From a virus, in the IMG/VR virus record IMGVR_UViG_3300031539_000104, positions 1 to 41,667 of that record: a stretch of DNA of 41,667 nt. One strand, 5' to 3'. Below, piece by piece: positions 18,901 to 26,249 of the stretch. Numbering within the stretch: the first letter of the stretch is position 1; every line of letters starts with the position of its first letter. The notes under the pieces were generated by a model. That model saw nothing but the letters and a program-made list of their open reading frames with translations, did not search any database and was not told where the DNA came from. A program made the position numbers and the translations under genes.

Positions 18901-21900
18901 GAAAGCCCAACGGGAAGCCGGACATTGTCTATCAGGATTTCAGCTTCGATGAAGGCGGCGGTGTTGCCGGGCTGCGGATCCCGTACATGAGGATCAAGCC
19001 ACTGGCCGAGGCGTTCAAGGCCGAGGGCTTCGGCACCAAAGTGACCCTGGATACACTGCGGGAGGCTCTTGGCGCGGGTGACAAGATTGACCTGGCCAAT
19101 GGGTGGACGATCCACCTGGGCCGGTCAGGAGACCGCGAGGGCAGGTGCGTCGTCAGCGGTCCGAAGATGGTCGACGTGGTTGAGGAAGTCGGTGGCGAGA
19201 AACGGTTGAAGTATGGGCTGAAGTACCATCCCACGGGATTCTACTATGTAGAGGATCCCGCCGAGTTTGCCAGGAAGTTCGGACTGAAGGCAGCGGCGCC
19301 AAAGGGCGATGTCGTCAATCCCAACATTCAGGAGATGCACGGTGGACTTGGGGCAGCGCTTCCGGGCAGAAACGCCAGATTCGCGCAGATGCTACGCCAG
19401 GCGATAAGTGAGAAGGACCGGGATCGCGAGAAGCTGCCGACGGTGATGTTCGAGCCGGAGGCAAAGGACGTGGGTCTGCGGAAGTGGTTCCTGACGCCGT
19501 CGTTCGTGCTCGGAGCCATTCCGGGCATGGAGCCGAAGTTCGGCCGGCCTGCACAGTCGGCAATGAGATCCCTGCTGTTGACTGAGCGGACGATCAAGGT
19601 TGAGACGGCGCAGCGCGACGAGTTTCTGGACAAGACAATTCGCCAGATCCCGACCGCTGATTGGGGGAAGGTCGGCGAGCGGTTCCGGGAGATTTTCGAG
19701 GGGCAGAAGATCAACGCCATCCTCGCACGGACGGATATCAGCGAGAAGACCAGGGAAGCCGCCAAGTCACTGCGGGAGTTCTTCGACAACGACCGGAAGG
19801 AACGGATCCAGATTGCCCGGGACCGGTGGCGCAGCGCAGTACGCAGGCGGGTGGAGAAAGAGTACCGGGTCGAAAACGGCCTCCAGCGCAAGCGATTGCA
19901 TCCGGAGCACGTGAAAGCGATCGAGAAGCTGACGGAAACCGGTCTGGACCAGATCATGCCGCGTGATTGGGGGATCGACGACTACCTGCCGCACTTCTTC
20001 CCGGGCGACTATCGTGTCATTGCGGAATACGCCGACGGAACATCGGAGTTCGTGACCAGCGGGAAGAACAAGATGGACGCCCTGGCGAAGATCGCCGAGG
20101 ACTACGTCGATCGCAACGAGATCAAGCCGGTAGTCTCCTACCGGGTCAACAAGCGACTGTTCATGGATCCGGACGTCACGCGGGTGTCTCGACCGCGTTA
20201 CCGGGCGATCGTCAAGGATCTGCATGAGGCAGCAGAGGTCAGCAGGGAAGAAGTCCAGGCGGCGATGCGCGGTCGGATCGGGGCCAAGGAGTCGCGTCAG
20301 AAACACTTCTTCGCCTTCAAAAAACGGCAGGGCTATCTCGGTTACTCAAAGAACCTTCGGGAGACGCTGACGGTTTACAACCGGGGCTACAACCGCTGGA
20401 AATACCTGACACCGCTGAACGAACAGATCCAGCCGCTACTGCGGAAGATCGGCGGCGAGGGACGGCCGAACACGCGGGCGTACGTGGAGAACATCTTTAA
20501 CCAGCTGTGGGGTTACCAGACTGACGCGTCACGGGCGGTGGACGCGTTCCTCCAGAAAGTGCCGTATATCCGCGACCGTACGACACCCATGGCGCTGGAC
20601 CGGTGGCTGGCGATCGCGAAGTCGGGCGCCTTCACCGGGCTGCTGAAGCTCAACCCTCGATTCCACCTGCTGAACCGGATGCAGACGTTCCAGACACTGG
20701 CTCCCCTGGTGGGGGTGGCAGACTTCGCCGAAGGTCGGCGGTCATATCACAGTGCGGAAGGCAAGGAGCTGCTCCGCAAACACGGCGTACGCTACCTGAC
20801 AGGGGGCAAGCTGGCTGAGGTGGGGGCAGGGACGCGACGGGCTGAGCTGCGCGAGAAGTTCCACGGATTTGCACCGGAGACCTACAACCAGGAGATCGCC
20901 TTCCTGACCATGTACGAGGTGGCTCGGAAACGCGGCCTGTCAGACAAGGAAGCGGCCGACTATGCCTTCCTGCGTGGCAACGTGTTCAGCCAGTTCTGTT
21001 TCCTGAAGACGGACCGACCGCTGTTCACGCGGGGGCCGATCCTCTCCACGATGTTCATGTTCAAGCGGTTTCCGATCAAGGACCTCGAGCTCGGTTACAC
21101 GCTCCTGCGCCACAGCGAGTATCCGGGTTTCGCCAAGTGGCTCGGTGCGCACCTGCTGCTTGGGGGGACGAAATCCTTCCAGGACTTTTACGGGGCCCCG
21201 CTCAAGGCGATCGGGAAGGCGTACGTCCCGTATTCAATCTACAAGGCCATCCGGGAGGAAGATGAGACGCTGGCCGACGTGGTCGCGTTCGGCCTGCCCG
21301 GGCTGCTCGGTATGGATCTGTCATACTCGGTGGATCTGCTCGACGTACCGTTCGGGAAGACACTGGACGAGAAGGTACTCAACCTGGTCATGGGACCGAT
21401 CGGCAACATCACGTACCGGGCATTCAAGGACGCGGCTAACACCAAAGGCGTAGTGGAGAGCCCTATGGAGAGGGGCATCCGCTCGGTTGTGCAGCGGGTC
21501 CCGGGCTTGCGGTGGATGATCGCCCTGGAGCAGCTGGTCCAGGGTGCGGACGAGGGCAAGTATGACTTCCGGAGTGCGACAGGCAAGCTCCGGTTTCAGG
21601 GAGATCTCAGAGAAGTACTCATGACCGCCGTCGGGGCGCGCATGACGAAGCTGGGCTGGCAGGATATCAAGTTCGATGCGCTGTCGGACCTGGCGGCTCA
21701 GCGCGACGAGATCATGGACAAGGTCGTCATGCAGTGGATCAACTCAGGAGAGTACCCGCAAGATTCAGAGTCCAAGGAACGCTGGAATGAGATGTGGCCC
21801 GAGTGGCCGATCAGCTACAAGGGGCTGAAAGCGCGGAAAAAGGCTCGAGAGAAAAGTGCTCAGAGACCGACTGAGGAGCGGGTTCTCAGTGAGGGCGCGA

Positions 21901-21923
21901 AGAAACTGGAGGAAGTCCTGTGA
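12957..21923 (+). CDS. Giant polyvalent virion protein: membrane-active N-terminus, DNA methyltransferase, DarB-like SF2 helicase, large C-terminal region (2,988 aa)
   Basis: Domains in order: a Gly/Ala-rich hydrophobic region (about 190-340); Pro/Lys/Ala linkers (about 380-430 and near 700); a class I methyltransferase with EPTAGTGN (851-858) and NPPW (911-914), the N6-adenine type; another P/A/G linker (about 1080-1190); an SF2 helicase with GVGKT (1261-1265), DECH (1367-1370), SATPG (1401-1405) and QALGRVDR (1752-1759); then a roughly 1,150-residue helical region that ends in hydrophobic segments and a basic tail. MTase plus SF2 helicase in one giant protein is the layout of P1 DarB and of polyvalent proteins described in phages and conjugative elements. 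Placed as the third ejection protein, it may enter the host with DNA and protect it from restriction while the C-terminal part helps membrane passage. The role is inferred. Confidence 0.85.
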   Translation: MDEFTAVADRYRQRRAENRPILEPPSRFLLKAINYRLIRQDQEATEREYAELHPTETDVYGMAVAAQPAGQLMPGAGPAAPEKPGGPFTIPPLSQQELPLFEPGISQEIEHVTPEMRKAYPWLTPKYIQERPTPLTQQAGAVISDVIDKATPDVVKLAYNRSLTGVAHEMLFGEQAFDLSDYEPGVIADLTSSLLSLIMPVDAASFVVGGRVGKVVGQTFAPAIIRKLVANGVEKKVATWAAATATQAMKSGSALATYEAARPFISGGETAEIGKGALRGGALGFVLGTTGGVTAGMPLPARLGSEIAAFGGMSATLEGRAPGIDDFLQAAGFVLGLKLQGKITGTLKRRTAEWLYSKVEDEGLTLKEAMEAFATEEEPVREVQEAAKPQAPPAPVKAPQAGKPVKPPKPARPGRPAPKPRPAEPAKAEEAEPGYDETFWTAQKDGTYDKVKGKPVEIWPGHSTFVFSKDGLYRVTEASTGLRIGEPQRTEGEAIKDAMVTVEMAGGPDAITKATKKWFGSLTATEEGTKGAKQPKPKPTPAKPPTKAEEKVPEVPVVDVDGISVEEPVAEATRALVDAGVKTLSSGFHRDFSKEFNDAEPSWAIVVDGRLDPALAEAIKEVDGISVKPRQTTSGETVTDIILDRSRADETDPEAAREVFDKLAGWIRLIDDHRRQHPMGQPKYIPDEIERPAEQEATPEKPPERPVPERPTEEAQKPAAQPVAPEAGGKPGNLIDHFHQVIRDGRMPKAPAEVITRAREFDPELKADRDNDKIYDSLEAAVAREYHERIRGVDAFEDRLRIAQEIEKSLPTRRRTLEASSLARQQFSTPLTLAEGMFQAAKVRPGERVFEPTAGTGNLIAPVADWGRVVANELHRDRYEILDNLMGGRGVTQLDYLEAGEFPPSGVVLTNPPWGTASRSALAKANRLPDLAASFINKNLRELAPGGRLVALLPTTLLPGESADPWLSKVAKYHTVRAVIMSPPGAYGKGRGTDVTSFTLVVDKVDPNKRSDVSLPVVNVFQVQKGDKLALKDIGETVRLLKVFLGEPQTMEGYGLAGKRTWDAWRQAIDKIADRADIKEKGGADVTEGPQGPTKVPGVRGEIRRPTPAPGVRPGGPSGVSKPPLAATPAPKPIRSEAPAQTEVVSGEPETVPVAVGKAPREPRKVKRVERGRAGDVDSPIFTRFVPDYPGRSGSNHPRIIVTTKGAVSAGVPDVSDVKVGKAVRRLNKTGKISDEQLEFVVRGEATLDAGSGFLHAHDVGVGKTRVAMGHVEEWFEAGKANRVLYITSNQQNVKKVIKEWADLHDGKFPYRIVDIREEFPDASDARKAKDVDIPGFDKTVYFVNADRYRNFHDKIMDLGIDALIGDECHKFRNPGSARGALWVALHKALLNRKARIVYMSATPGRDIEEMGYLYGLREWGVGEFDIWKRKVHGEQVTLGDVKAAFDEFESVVSGKLQIGAKRQTSEFHPKEAEQVVRELVAKGKMLTTDLWRQGVEFNVVEKPLTRDESVTVDDAMTLLREAEQLFHEYKDENETIKNIFGPASGIQSLAKELHFNMRLRRAIEEAKQALARGEQPVISLIRVSGEEVGEVAAEAELDVKTGLPKTLTNIIEMINTRVVEVTDEGEQIDHGAIDEAVVAKQAMYEKAHQVWPKLPHPIEQLKGAFGENDLAVITGTYTYVAHDEAGRPIIRRRNVKPQDRIIHNAQFQTGKRKVMVLSGAGKTGIDAHDVNGVRRHMIETDPEWGADTFKQALGRVDRSGQKSSPKISFVTLGLAGERKFIGTIANRMRDLGATAKGAARSTGTESLGTFEYGDALSYHSLRETWDVMSREQRMFFTNLTAFRDQYGQPRDELQDVSYNTLQQFWRTIQTVPLEQAQAIQKLYDETHLQLEVESAKSELNRLRREGLSEPEIAKYLDDIEAGKSWKTIRRERHETGGLLREAELTDKLFLHEVQGKDGHRYGIVSGLITDSLADLIPFLGRKPNGKPDIVYQDFSFDEGGGVAGLRIPYMRIKPLAEAFKAEGFGTKVTLDTLREALGAGDKIDLANGWTIHLGRSGDREGRCVVSGPKMVDVVEEVGGEKRLKYGLKYHPTGFYYVEDPAEFARKFGLKAAAPKGDVVNPNIQEMHGGLGAALPGRNARFAQMLRQAISEKDRDREKLPTVMFEPEAKDVGLRKWFLTPSFVLGAIPGMEPKFGRPAQSAMRSLLLTERTIKVETAQRDEFLDKTIRQIPTADWGKVGERFREIFEGQKINAILARTDISEKTREAAKSLREFFDNDRKERIQIARDRWRSAVRRRVEKEYRVENGLQRKRLHPEHVKAIEKLTETGLDQIMPRDWGIDDYLPHFFPGDYRVIAEYADGTSEFVTSGKNKMDALAKIAEDYVDRNEIKPVVSYRVNKRLFMDPDVTRVSRPRYRAIVKDLHEAAEVSREEVQAAMRGRIGAKESRQKHFFAFKKRQGYLGYSKNLRETLTVYNRGYNRWKYLTPLNEQIQPLLRKIGGEGRPNTRAYVENIFNQLWGYQTDASRAVDAFLQKVPYIRDRTTPMALDRWLAIAKSGAFTGLLKLNPRFHLLNRMQTFQTLAPLVGVADFAEGRRSYHSAEGKELLRKHGVRYLTGGKLAEVGAGTRRAELREKFHGFAPETYNQEIAFLTMYEVARKRGLSDKEAADYAFLRGNVFSQFCFLKTDRPLFTRGPILSTMFMFKRFPIKDLELGYTLLRHSEYPGFAKWLGAHLLLGGTKSFQDFYGAPLKAIGKAYVPYSIYKAIREEDETLADVVAFGLPGLLGMDLSYSVDLLDVPFGKTLDEKVLNLVMGPIGNITYRAFKDAANTKGVVESPMERGIRSVVQRVPGLRWMIALEQLVQGADEGKYDFRSATGKLRFQGDLREVLMTAVGARMTKLGWQDIKFDALSDLAAQRDEIMDKVVMQWINSGEYPQDSESKERWNEMWPEWPISYKGLKARKKAREKSAQRPTEERVLSEGAKKLEEVL
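16210..16557 (+). CDS. Nested overprinted gene inside the giant gene (115 aa)
   Basis: This ORF lies wholly inside the giant gene in the +1 frame. AAAGGAGG (about 16197-16204) sits about five bases before the ATG, as good a ribosome site as any in this genome. The product begins MSPKDLRALPKYLEYAEKF and is rich in Trp, Pro and Leu, ending acidic; it has the amino-acid balance of a real globular protein, unlike the Arg/Ser-rich shadow frames nearby. The giant protein is a low-complexity Pro/Ala/Gly linker over the same bases, so that frame is the flexible one. The family is unknown. It could alternatively be a relic of a once-separate small gene between methyltransferase and helicase genes that later fused. 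Confidence 0.65.
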   Translation: MSPKDLRALPKYLEYAEKFGGLPPLQEYDLEDHPEYLSLPWQQLLHPSQFDPKPPHKPKWFPGSPKQFQWLWARHLVNHEKLKGLSEDELAMSTALSLLDLYLTIQDDPEAITQE

Positions 21924-21924
21924 T

Positions 21925-22083
21925 CTACCGGCGGGACATATTGCGCAGGAACTTGTCGAAGCCGGTGCGGATAGGTTCGATCACTCGGCGGAGCGCCCGA
22001 GCGACACGTGGTACGACACGGTCAACAAGCCAGATCGCAAAAGCGGCAGCAGCAACGTATTTAATGCCCTCAATTAGATCCAT
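21925..22083 (-). CDS. Small minus-strand membrane protein (52 aa)
   Basis: The minus strand carries a 52-codon ORF with GGAGG five bases upstream of its ATG (at 22083). The product has one membrane segment (YVAAAAFAIWLVD, about 8-20) and then an Arg-rich amphipathic helix, ending NMSRR. A perfect TTGACA on the same strand lies at 22127-22122, with only a weak -10 behind it. The + strand frame over these bases is Arg/Ser-rich and looks like a shadow. It lies just before the lysis/surface block, so a holin, antiholin or exclusion role is possible. It is the only protein gene I call on the minus strand, so expression needs proof. Confidence 0.5.
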   Translation of the reverse strand: MDLIEGIKYVAAAAFAIWLVDRVVPRVARALRRVIEPIRTGFDKFLRNMSRR

Positions 22084-22173
22084 CCGTGCCTCCATGCTAA
22101 ACATCGGCCGGAAGCGAGATTTGTCAAGGGAAATCCGGCAGGTTCGACCCCCTGTCCGGGTTCAGGAGGGCTT

Positions 22174-22458
22174 ATGAGGGTCAAGGGAGCGAAGCTTAAT
22201 GGCAATCTGCTGTGCTGGCTGAAAAAGTACTGGATCCTGATAACCCTGATCTTCGGCTTTGCGGCGTGGCACACGACGGTAAACATCGGGCTGGCCTCTC
22301 AGAAGGAAATCAACGTCCGGCAGTCAGAGCAGATCCAGGGGCTTCAGGAACTGGTGCAGCAGAACACTCAGCTCACCAGGAGCATAGACGGCAAACTGGA
22401 CGTGATCCTGCTGCTTATGAGCAAACGGCCAGTGGACACGACAACTTCGGGGAGGTAG
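22174..22458 (+). CDS. Membrane-anchored coiled-coil protein (94 aa), possible spanin or holin partner
   Basis: AGGAGGGC lies right before the ATG. A basic N-terminus (KGAKLNGNLLCWLKKYW) leads into one membrane segment (about 20-37, ILITLIFGFAAW), then a Gln/Glu-rich coiled coil (about 43-72) and a short tail. An inner-membrane anchor with a periplasmic coiled coil, directly upstream of a lipoprotein gene, recalls an i-spanin/o-spanin pair, and the block also holds an endolysin and holins. The family cannot be named from sequence alone. Confidence 0.65.
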   Translation: MRVKGAKLNGNLLCWLKKYWILITLIFGFAAWHTTVNIGLASQKEINVRQSEQIQGLQELVQQNTQLTRSIDGKLDVILLLMSKRPVDTTTSGR

Positions 22459-22461
22459 ACT

Positions 22462-22896
22462 ATGAGAGTACTCGTTGCACTCGCAGCGGTGGTGCTGATC
22501 GGCCTGACTGGCTGCGGTTCGGTCGAATCCGATCCCGACCAGGTGACAATCAACTTCACGTGGACGGCGGTCGGTGACGACGGTGATGTGGGTCAGGCAT
22601 CCTTGTACGATTTCCGGACAGCCACGGATTCAATGACCCTGTTGAATGATTGGGCGAATGCGCGGGAGATCGACGGTGAACCGGCTCCGGCGATGGCCGG
22701 GACGCCGGAAGCATTTACGGTGACGCTCGAACTGGCGAACGGCACAACCCACTATTTCGCGCTCAAGGTTGCCGATGAATGGTGCCCGGTCCGGCAACGC
22801 AGAAACTGGTCGCAGATATCAAACCTCAAGACGGTCTTCGTTGCTGACGATCGCCCGCCGGGCGCGGTGATAGATCTCGATCTGACGGTCCAATGA
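22462..22896 (+). CDS. Lipoprotein with fibronectin-III-like domain (144 aa)
   Basis: GGGGAGG precedes the ATG at 22462. The N-terminus is a textbook lipoprotein signal: MRVLVALAAVVLIGLTGCGS with the lipobox LTGC and Cys at residue 18. The mature part looks like an FN3 beta-sandwich (INFTWTAVGDDGD, then NGTTHYFALKVADE and NWSQISN near the C-terminal strands). It is probably anchored to the outer membrane or periplasmic face of the host. It overlaps the next gene by four bases. Possible roles are o-spanin-like lysis, receptor masking or superinfection exclusion; none is proven. Confidence 0.75.
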   Translation: MRVLVALAAVVLIGLTGCGSVESDPDQVTINFTWTAVGDDGDVGQASLYDFRTATDSMTLLNDWANAREIDGEPAPAMAGTPEAFTVTLELANGTTHYFALKVADEWCPVRQRRNWSQISNLKTVFVADDRPPGAVIDLDLTVQ

Positions 22897-23603
22897 CACA
22901 CTGGCTGCTCATACTCCTGCTGCTTCCGGCCATGGTAAGGGGAGCGAGCTTCACGCTCGGAGCCGGGAACCATGACGCGGACGCGTCCTATATGTCCAAG
23001 CTGGCCACCGGCACGAACTACGGCTCCGACAACTTGATCCAGATCTACGAGGACGGCACAGCTACCGGTCGGCACCGCGCAGTCGCTGACTGGCCGGAGC
23101 TGAAGGACTCTCTGTACGGGGAAGCGGTTACGTCGTGCAGCTTGTTTGTCAAACTGCATGAGTCCGACAGCAAAGGCGCGACCACCATGCAGTACGGTGT
23201 CTACGGCCTGCTGAGGCACTCCGTTGAGACGGAGATCTGCTGGGATTCGGCGCAGAAGGACCCCGGCGGCGTGGCCTGGACAACGGCCGGGGCCGACGGA
23301 AGCGGCACCGACAGAACCACCACCATGTATGACGTGCATACCGGGGTGGGCGACACGATTGCCGGTCAGTGGTTCGCGTTCGACGTGACGTCACTGGTCC
23401 AGACGTGGGACGGAACCGATACGGCGAACGCACAGGGGTTTATGATTGCGCCGATCGAGGATAGTCATAACTGGAAAAACATCCTCTTTTGCAGTGACGA
23501 CCACGCGACAACCGGAAACAGACCATACGTAAAAGTGGTCACGGCGGAGGGTGGCGAGGTGCTGCTGCCGCGACGCCGGAGGCTGCTCACAGGAGGTGGA
23601 TGA
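22893..23603 (+). CDS. Secreted DNRLRE/CBM-like protein (236 aa)
   Basis: Residues 1-17 (THWLLILLLLPAMVRG) form a strong signal peptide. The mature protein starts ASFTLGAGNHDADASYM and contains TGTNYGSDNLIQIYED, the typical opening of DNRLRE/CBM96-like beta-sandwich domains (xNYGxxxxLxI). It ends in a basic LLPRRRRLL stretch. It overlaps the lipoprotein stop and is followed by a GTG-start gene with its own strong ribosome site. Such domains are common on bacterial cell-surface fibers and adhesins. Here it may be a receptor-binding accessory or a host-surface protein. The signal peptide is odd if it is a virion part. Confidence 0.6.
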   Translation: MTHWLLILLLLPAMVRGASFTLGAGNHDADASYMSKLATGTNYGSDNLIQIYEDGTATGRHRAVADWPELKDSLYGEAVTSCSLFVKLHESDSKGATTMQYGVYGLLRHSVETEICWDSAQKDPGGVAWTTAGADGSGTDRTTTMYDVHTGVGDTIAGQWFAFDVTSLVQTWDGTDTANAQGFMIAPIEDSHNWKNILFCSDDHATTGNRPYVKVVTAEGGEVLLPRRRRLLTGGG

Positions 23604-23604
23604 C

Positions 23605-26055
23605 GTGAAAAGACTGCTGCTTTGCCTGACACTATGCCTGCTGATACCGGGGAGCCTGAACGCTTTCGGCATCGTGAACCGGACGGCGACTCGCGACACG
23701 CTTTCGATACCGTTCCAGGTGCTTGACAGCCTGGCCAAACCGGTCGACCTGGCCAGCGGTGACTCGGTGTATGTCACCGTCTTCTCACCCGGCGGTACGG
23801 TGGTGTTCAAGGATTCGATGGCCTACGACGACGCCAGCATCAAGGCCTACGATTGGGAGGATTTCAACGGCGGCAAGCACTACGCGTACACCGAACAGGT
23901 GTCTGTCCTTGACGGATCGAGCACGTCGGACGGGGTGTTCACCTACATATTGGTTGTCGACGACAACACGGGTGCAGACCTCATCACGCCGTTCCACGGG
24001 TACTTCCAGATCATCAACTCGAATTTCGAGAGCGGGCTGGATTCAGCCGGGCTGGCGGCGGAGCGCTCCGGCAAGGCGCTTGACAGCCTGCATCTGATAA
24101 TCGACTCGCTCCTGGCGGCACTGGATACACTTCAGAACACGCCGATGGGCCTGACCGACGTGAATCTTGTGTGCAACGGCGGATTCGAATGGTCAGCCAC
24201 AAGCGCCCGTCGTTGGAGCAAGCAGTCAGGGACCGGATCCGGTTCCATTGATACGGTCACCAACAGCGCCGGCGCAGGACGCTACCTCTTCACGATCCCG
24301 TCAGGTACGGACGACACAATCACCTATATACAGCCACTATATGTCGACTCGGGATATTTCGCCCTGAGTGCCGGGTTCTGTACAGGGGCGCTCGCGAACC
24401 TCTGGGTCGGCGTCGTTGACAGTATCACGTCCGACACGCTCGGCCTGATATACTTCAACTCGGGCGCCGGGCCAAATTTTTACCGCATACGGGAGACGGC
24501 CGTTCGGATCGAGAGTGGGTACAGCAGGCTGTGCAACGTCTTCATAAGATTCACCTCCAACGTCTCCAATACTCAGGTCGATGAAGTCAAGCTGGTGCGC
24601 ATAGCCCCTTTGTACCAGTTCGCGGAAGATACACTGGCGGGCGGTGAGCAGCTCGCGATTATGCCGGACGACTGGACCGGGCCAGATTCAGTAGCGTACC
24701 AGGGTGAAGCTGCTGGAGTGGATAGCGCTTTCATGCAGAGGATGGCGAACCGGCAATCGGATTCAGCTCAAATGATCGAGGATACGCTCTCGGACGGTGA
24801 GAAGGTGGCGGTGATGCCTGACGACTGGATGGCGCAAGACTCTGCCGGGTTCCAGGGTGCGGCGTCCGGATTGACCAAGGAGCAGGTTGCAAAGGCGGTA
24901 GCGGACACCTTGAGGGATGATACGATCCCGGTAAACTCGGTTAAGATCTCGGACGACGCCGTGGCGGCGAGCTCTCTCGAGGCGGCATTTGACGGGCAGG
25001 GCACTTCTGTCATGTCGCTCCGGGGACTGGAACTCATCGCGACCCAACCGGGTGACACCGCCTTCAAAATTCGGGGAATAGGCAGGGCACCCGGAATGTT
25101 TGTCCAGGGGGGTGACACGGCCACTGGGGCTGAATTCATCGGTGGTGACAAGGTGGAGGTCGTCGATATAGGCACGCGGGGAATGGGCATTTATATTTCG
25201 GCTCCACAGGGCATGGGTGCGATGATAAAGGGTCGCTATGACGGTCTTTTCTGTCTTGCCACCGAACCTGGCGGCGACGGCATTGTGGGCCACGGCGGTA
25301 GTTGGACGGGCGTTTCCGGTTGCGGTCTGCGTCTGACCGGCGGGCGACCGTTCTGGGGCACGCTCTACGGGGACCTTTACGGCAGCGTTGATACGGTACT
25401 CTCGCTCCCGGACAGCAAGTTTTCTGGTGGCTGCGGCGGGAGCGGGTCGAACAACTGGAACGTGGTTGTTGTCGATACGACCGGCGGCCAGATCCGTGGC
25501 GCCGTATCAGGCGCCAGACTGACCGTCCGAACCCTGGCACAGGCCCTTGAAGGCTTCCTGTGGACGGGCAGCTCGGGGGCGACCGCCTTCACCGTTGACC
25601 TGGATACGTTTACCGTGGACGTAACGAAAGCGGGCACGTTCTTAGAAGACGGACCGCAGGACACGATCGTGGTGGCCCAGACCGACCAGGTGGACACGGT
25701 GTGGGTGACATACACCAGCGCAGTGATCCCGCCAGCCCAATCTCCGGAGCTGACAACGGTCTTCTGCTACTACTATCGCGGGGGAGAGCCGTACCGGGGC
25801 GCCTACCTGCTGGTGCGAAACGAGAACGTGGCCACCGACACGACCCAGGGGGTGATCTTCGGACCGGTCCGCGAGGGAATGCGGACGGACAGCACCGGTC
25901 TGGCGTACGTGACAGTGCCCAAGAGCTACATTTTCCACGACAGCCTGACGTCGCTCTATGACATCTCACTGACGGTCGCCGGTCGCGTGGTCGCTGACTG
26001 GCCGGACGTGTATCTGCCGGATCAGGATTCCCTGCGCCTGGAGGTCACCAAGTGA
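23605..26055 (+). CDS. Large secreted tail-fiber-like protein with repeats (816 aa)
   Basis: I start at GTG 23605 because AGGAGGTGGA (23591-23600) lies just upstream. Residues 1-20 (KRLLLCLTLCLLIPGSLNA) are a clear signal peptide. A beta-rich N-terminal part is followed by a carbohydrate-binding-like stretch (about 185-335). Two similar units of about 51 residues come next (AEDTLAGGEQLAIMPDDW near 339 and IEDTLSDGEKVAVMPDDW near 390). Then a Gly-rich region like a beta-helix (about 470-640) and a beta-sandwich C-terminus follow. The overall form is that of a phage fiber or receptor-binding protein, and its size and position after the virion operon agree. Export by a signal peptide is unexpected for a fiber. 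Confidence 0.65.
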   Translation: MKRLLLCLTLCLLIPGSLNAFGIVNRTATRDTLSIPFQVLDSLAKPVDLASGDSVYVTVFSPGGTVVFKDSMAYDDASIKAYDWEDFNGGKHYAYTEQVSVLDGSSTSDGVFTYILVVDDNTGADLITPFHGYFQIINSNFESGLDSAGLAAERSGKALDSLHLIIDSLLAALDTLQNTPMGLTDVNLVCNGGFEWSATSARRWSKQSGTGSGSIDTVTNSAGAGRYLFTIPSGTDDTITYIQPLYVDSGYFALSAGFCTGALANLWVGVVDSITSDTLGLIYFNSGAGPNFYRIRETAVRIESGYSRLCNVFIRFTSNVSNTQVDEVKLVRIAPLYQFAEDTLAGGEQLAIMPDDWTGPDSVAYQGEAAGVDSAFMQRMANRQSDSAQMIEDTLSDGEKVAVMPDDWMAQDSAGFQGAASGLTKEQVAKAVADTLRDDTIPVNSVKISDDAVAASSLEAAFDGQGTSVMSLRGLELIATQPGDTAFKIRGIGRAPGMFVQGGDTATGAEFIGGDKVEVVDIGTRGMGIYISAPQGMGAMIKGRYDGLFCLATEPGGDGIVGHGGSWTGVSGCGLRLTGGRPFWGTLYGDLYGSVDTVLSLPDSKFSGGCGGSGSNNWNVVVVDTTGGQIRGAVSGARLTVRTLAQALEGFLWTGSSGATAFTVDLDTFTVDVTKAGTFLEDGPQDTIVVAQTDQVDTVWVTYTSAVIPPAQSPELTTVFCYYYRGGEPYRGAYLLVRNENVATDTTQGVIFGPVREGMRTDSTGLAYVTVPKSYIFHDSLTSLYDISLTVAGRVVADWPDVYLPDQDSLRLEVTK

Positions 26056-26249
26056 TTCCGAGGAGCATCAGGAAAGCAGCATACGGCGCGTTGCACAAGG
26101 TCTTCCTGCTGATCGTTTACGCCGGGTTGGTGGCGATCGCCATCTCGAAGATCTTTGAGATGTTCACATGGCCCAGCTGGCAGACACTGCTGGTGCTGGC
26201 GCTCACCATGATAGGGGGCCTGCGGGGTCTGGTGAGGGAGCTGAGCTAA
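26052..26249 (+). CDS. Holin-like two-TM protein (65 aa)
   Basis: The GTG overlaps the stop of the fiber gene (GTGA). The protein has a basic N-terminus and two membrane segments (about 18-32, FLLIVYAGLVAIAIS, and about 46-58, LLVLALTMIGGL) separated by a short aromatic loop, ending with charged residues. This is the usual size and shape of small holins, and the next gene is a cell-wall peptidase. It would form holes in the inner membrane and time lysis. Holins are diverse, so the call rests on topology and context. Confidence 0.75.
   Translation: MIPRSIRKAAYGALHKVFLLIVYAGLVAIAISKIFEMFTWPSWQTLLVLALTMIGGLRGLVRELS

Noticed and set aside
12957-21923. Giant gene as two genes joined by a sequencing error
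   Set aside because: The frame is open throughout, linkers of the same type occur elsewhere in it, and methyltransferase plus helicase in one chain is known (DarB-like). A frameshift would have to sit within the linker, with no sign of one.
22130-22165. T-arm-like GGCAGGTTCGACCCCCTG
   Set aside because: The stem pairs only four bases and no acceptor or other arms can be placed round it; likely chance.
21920-22177. 85-codon + strand frame after the giant gene
   Set aside because: Arg/Ser-rich composition like a shadow, with a poor ribosome site apart from a GTGA overlap. The minus-strand frame over the same bases has better composition and ribosome site.
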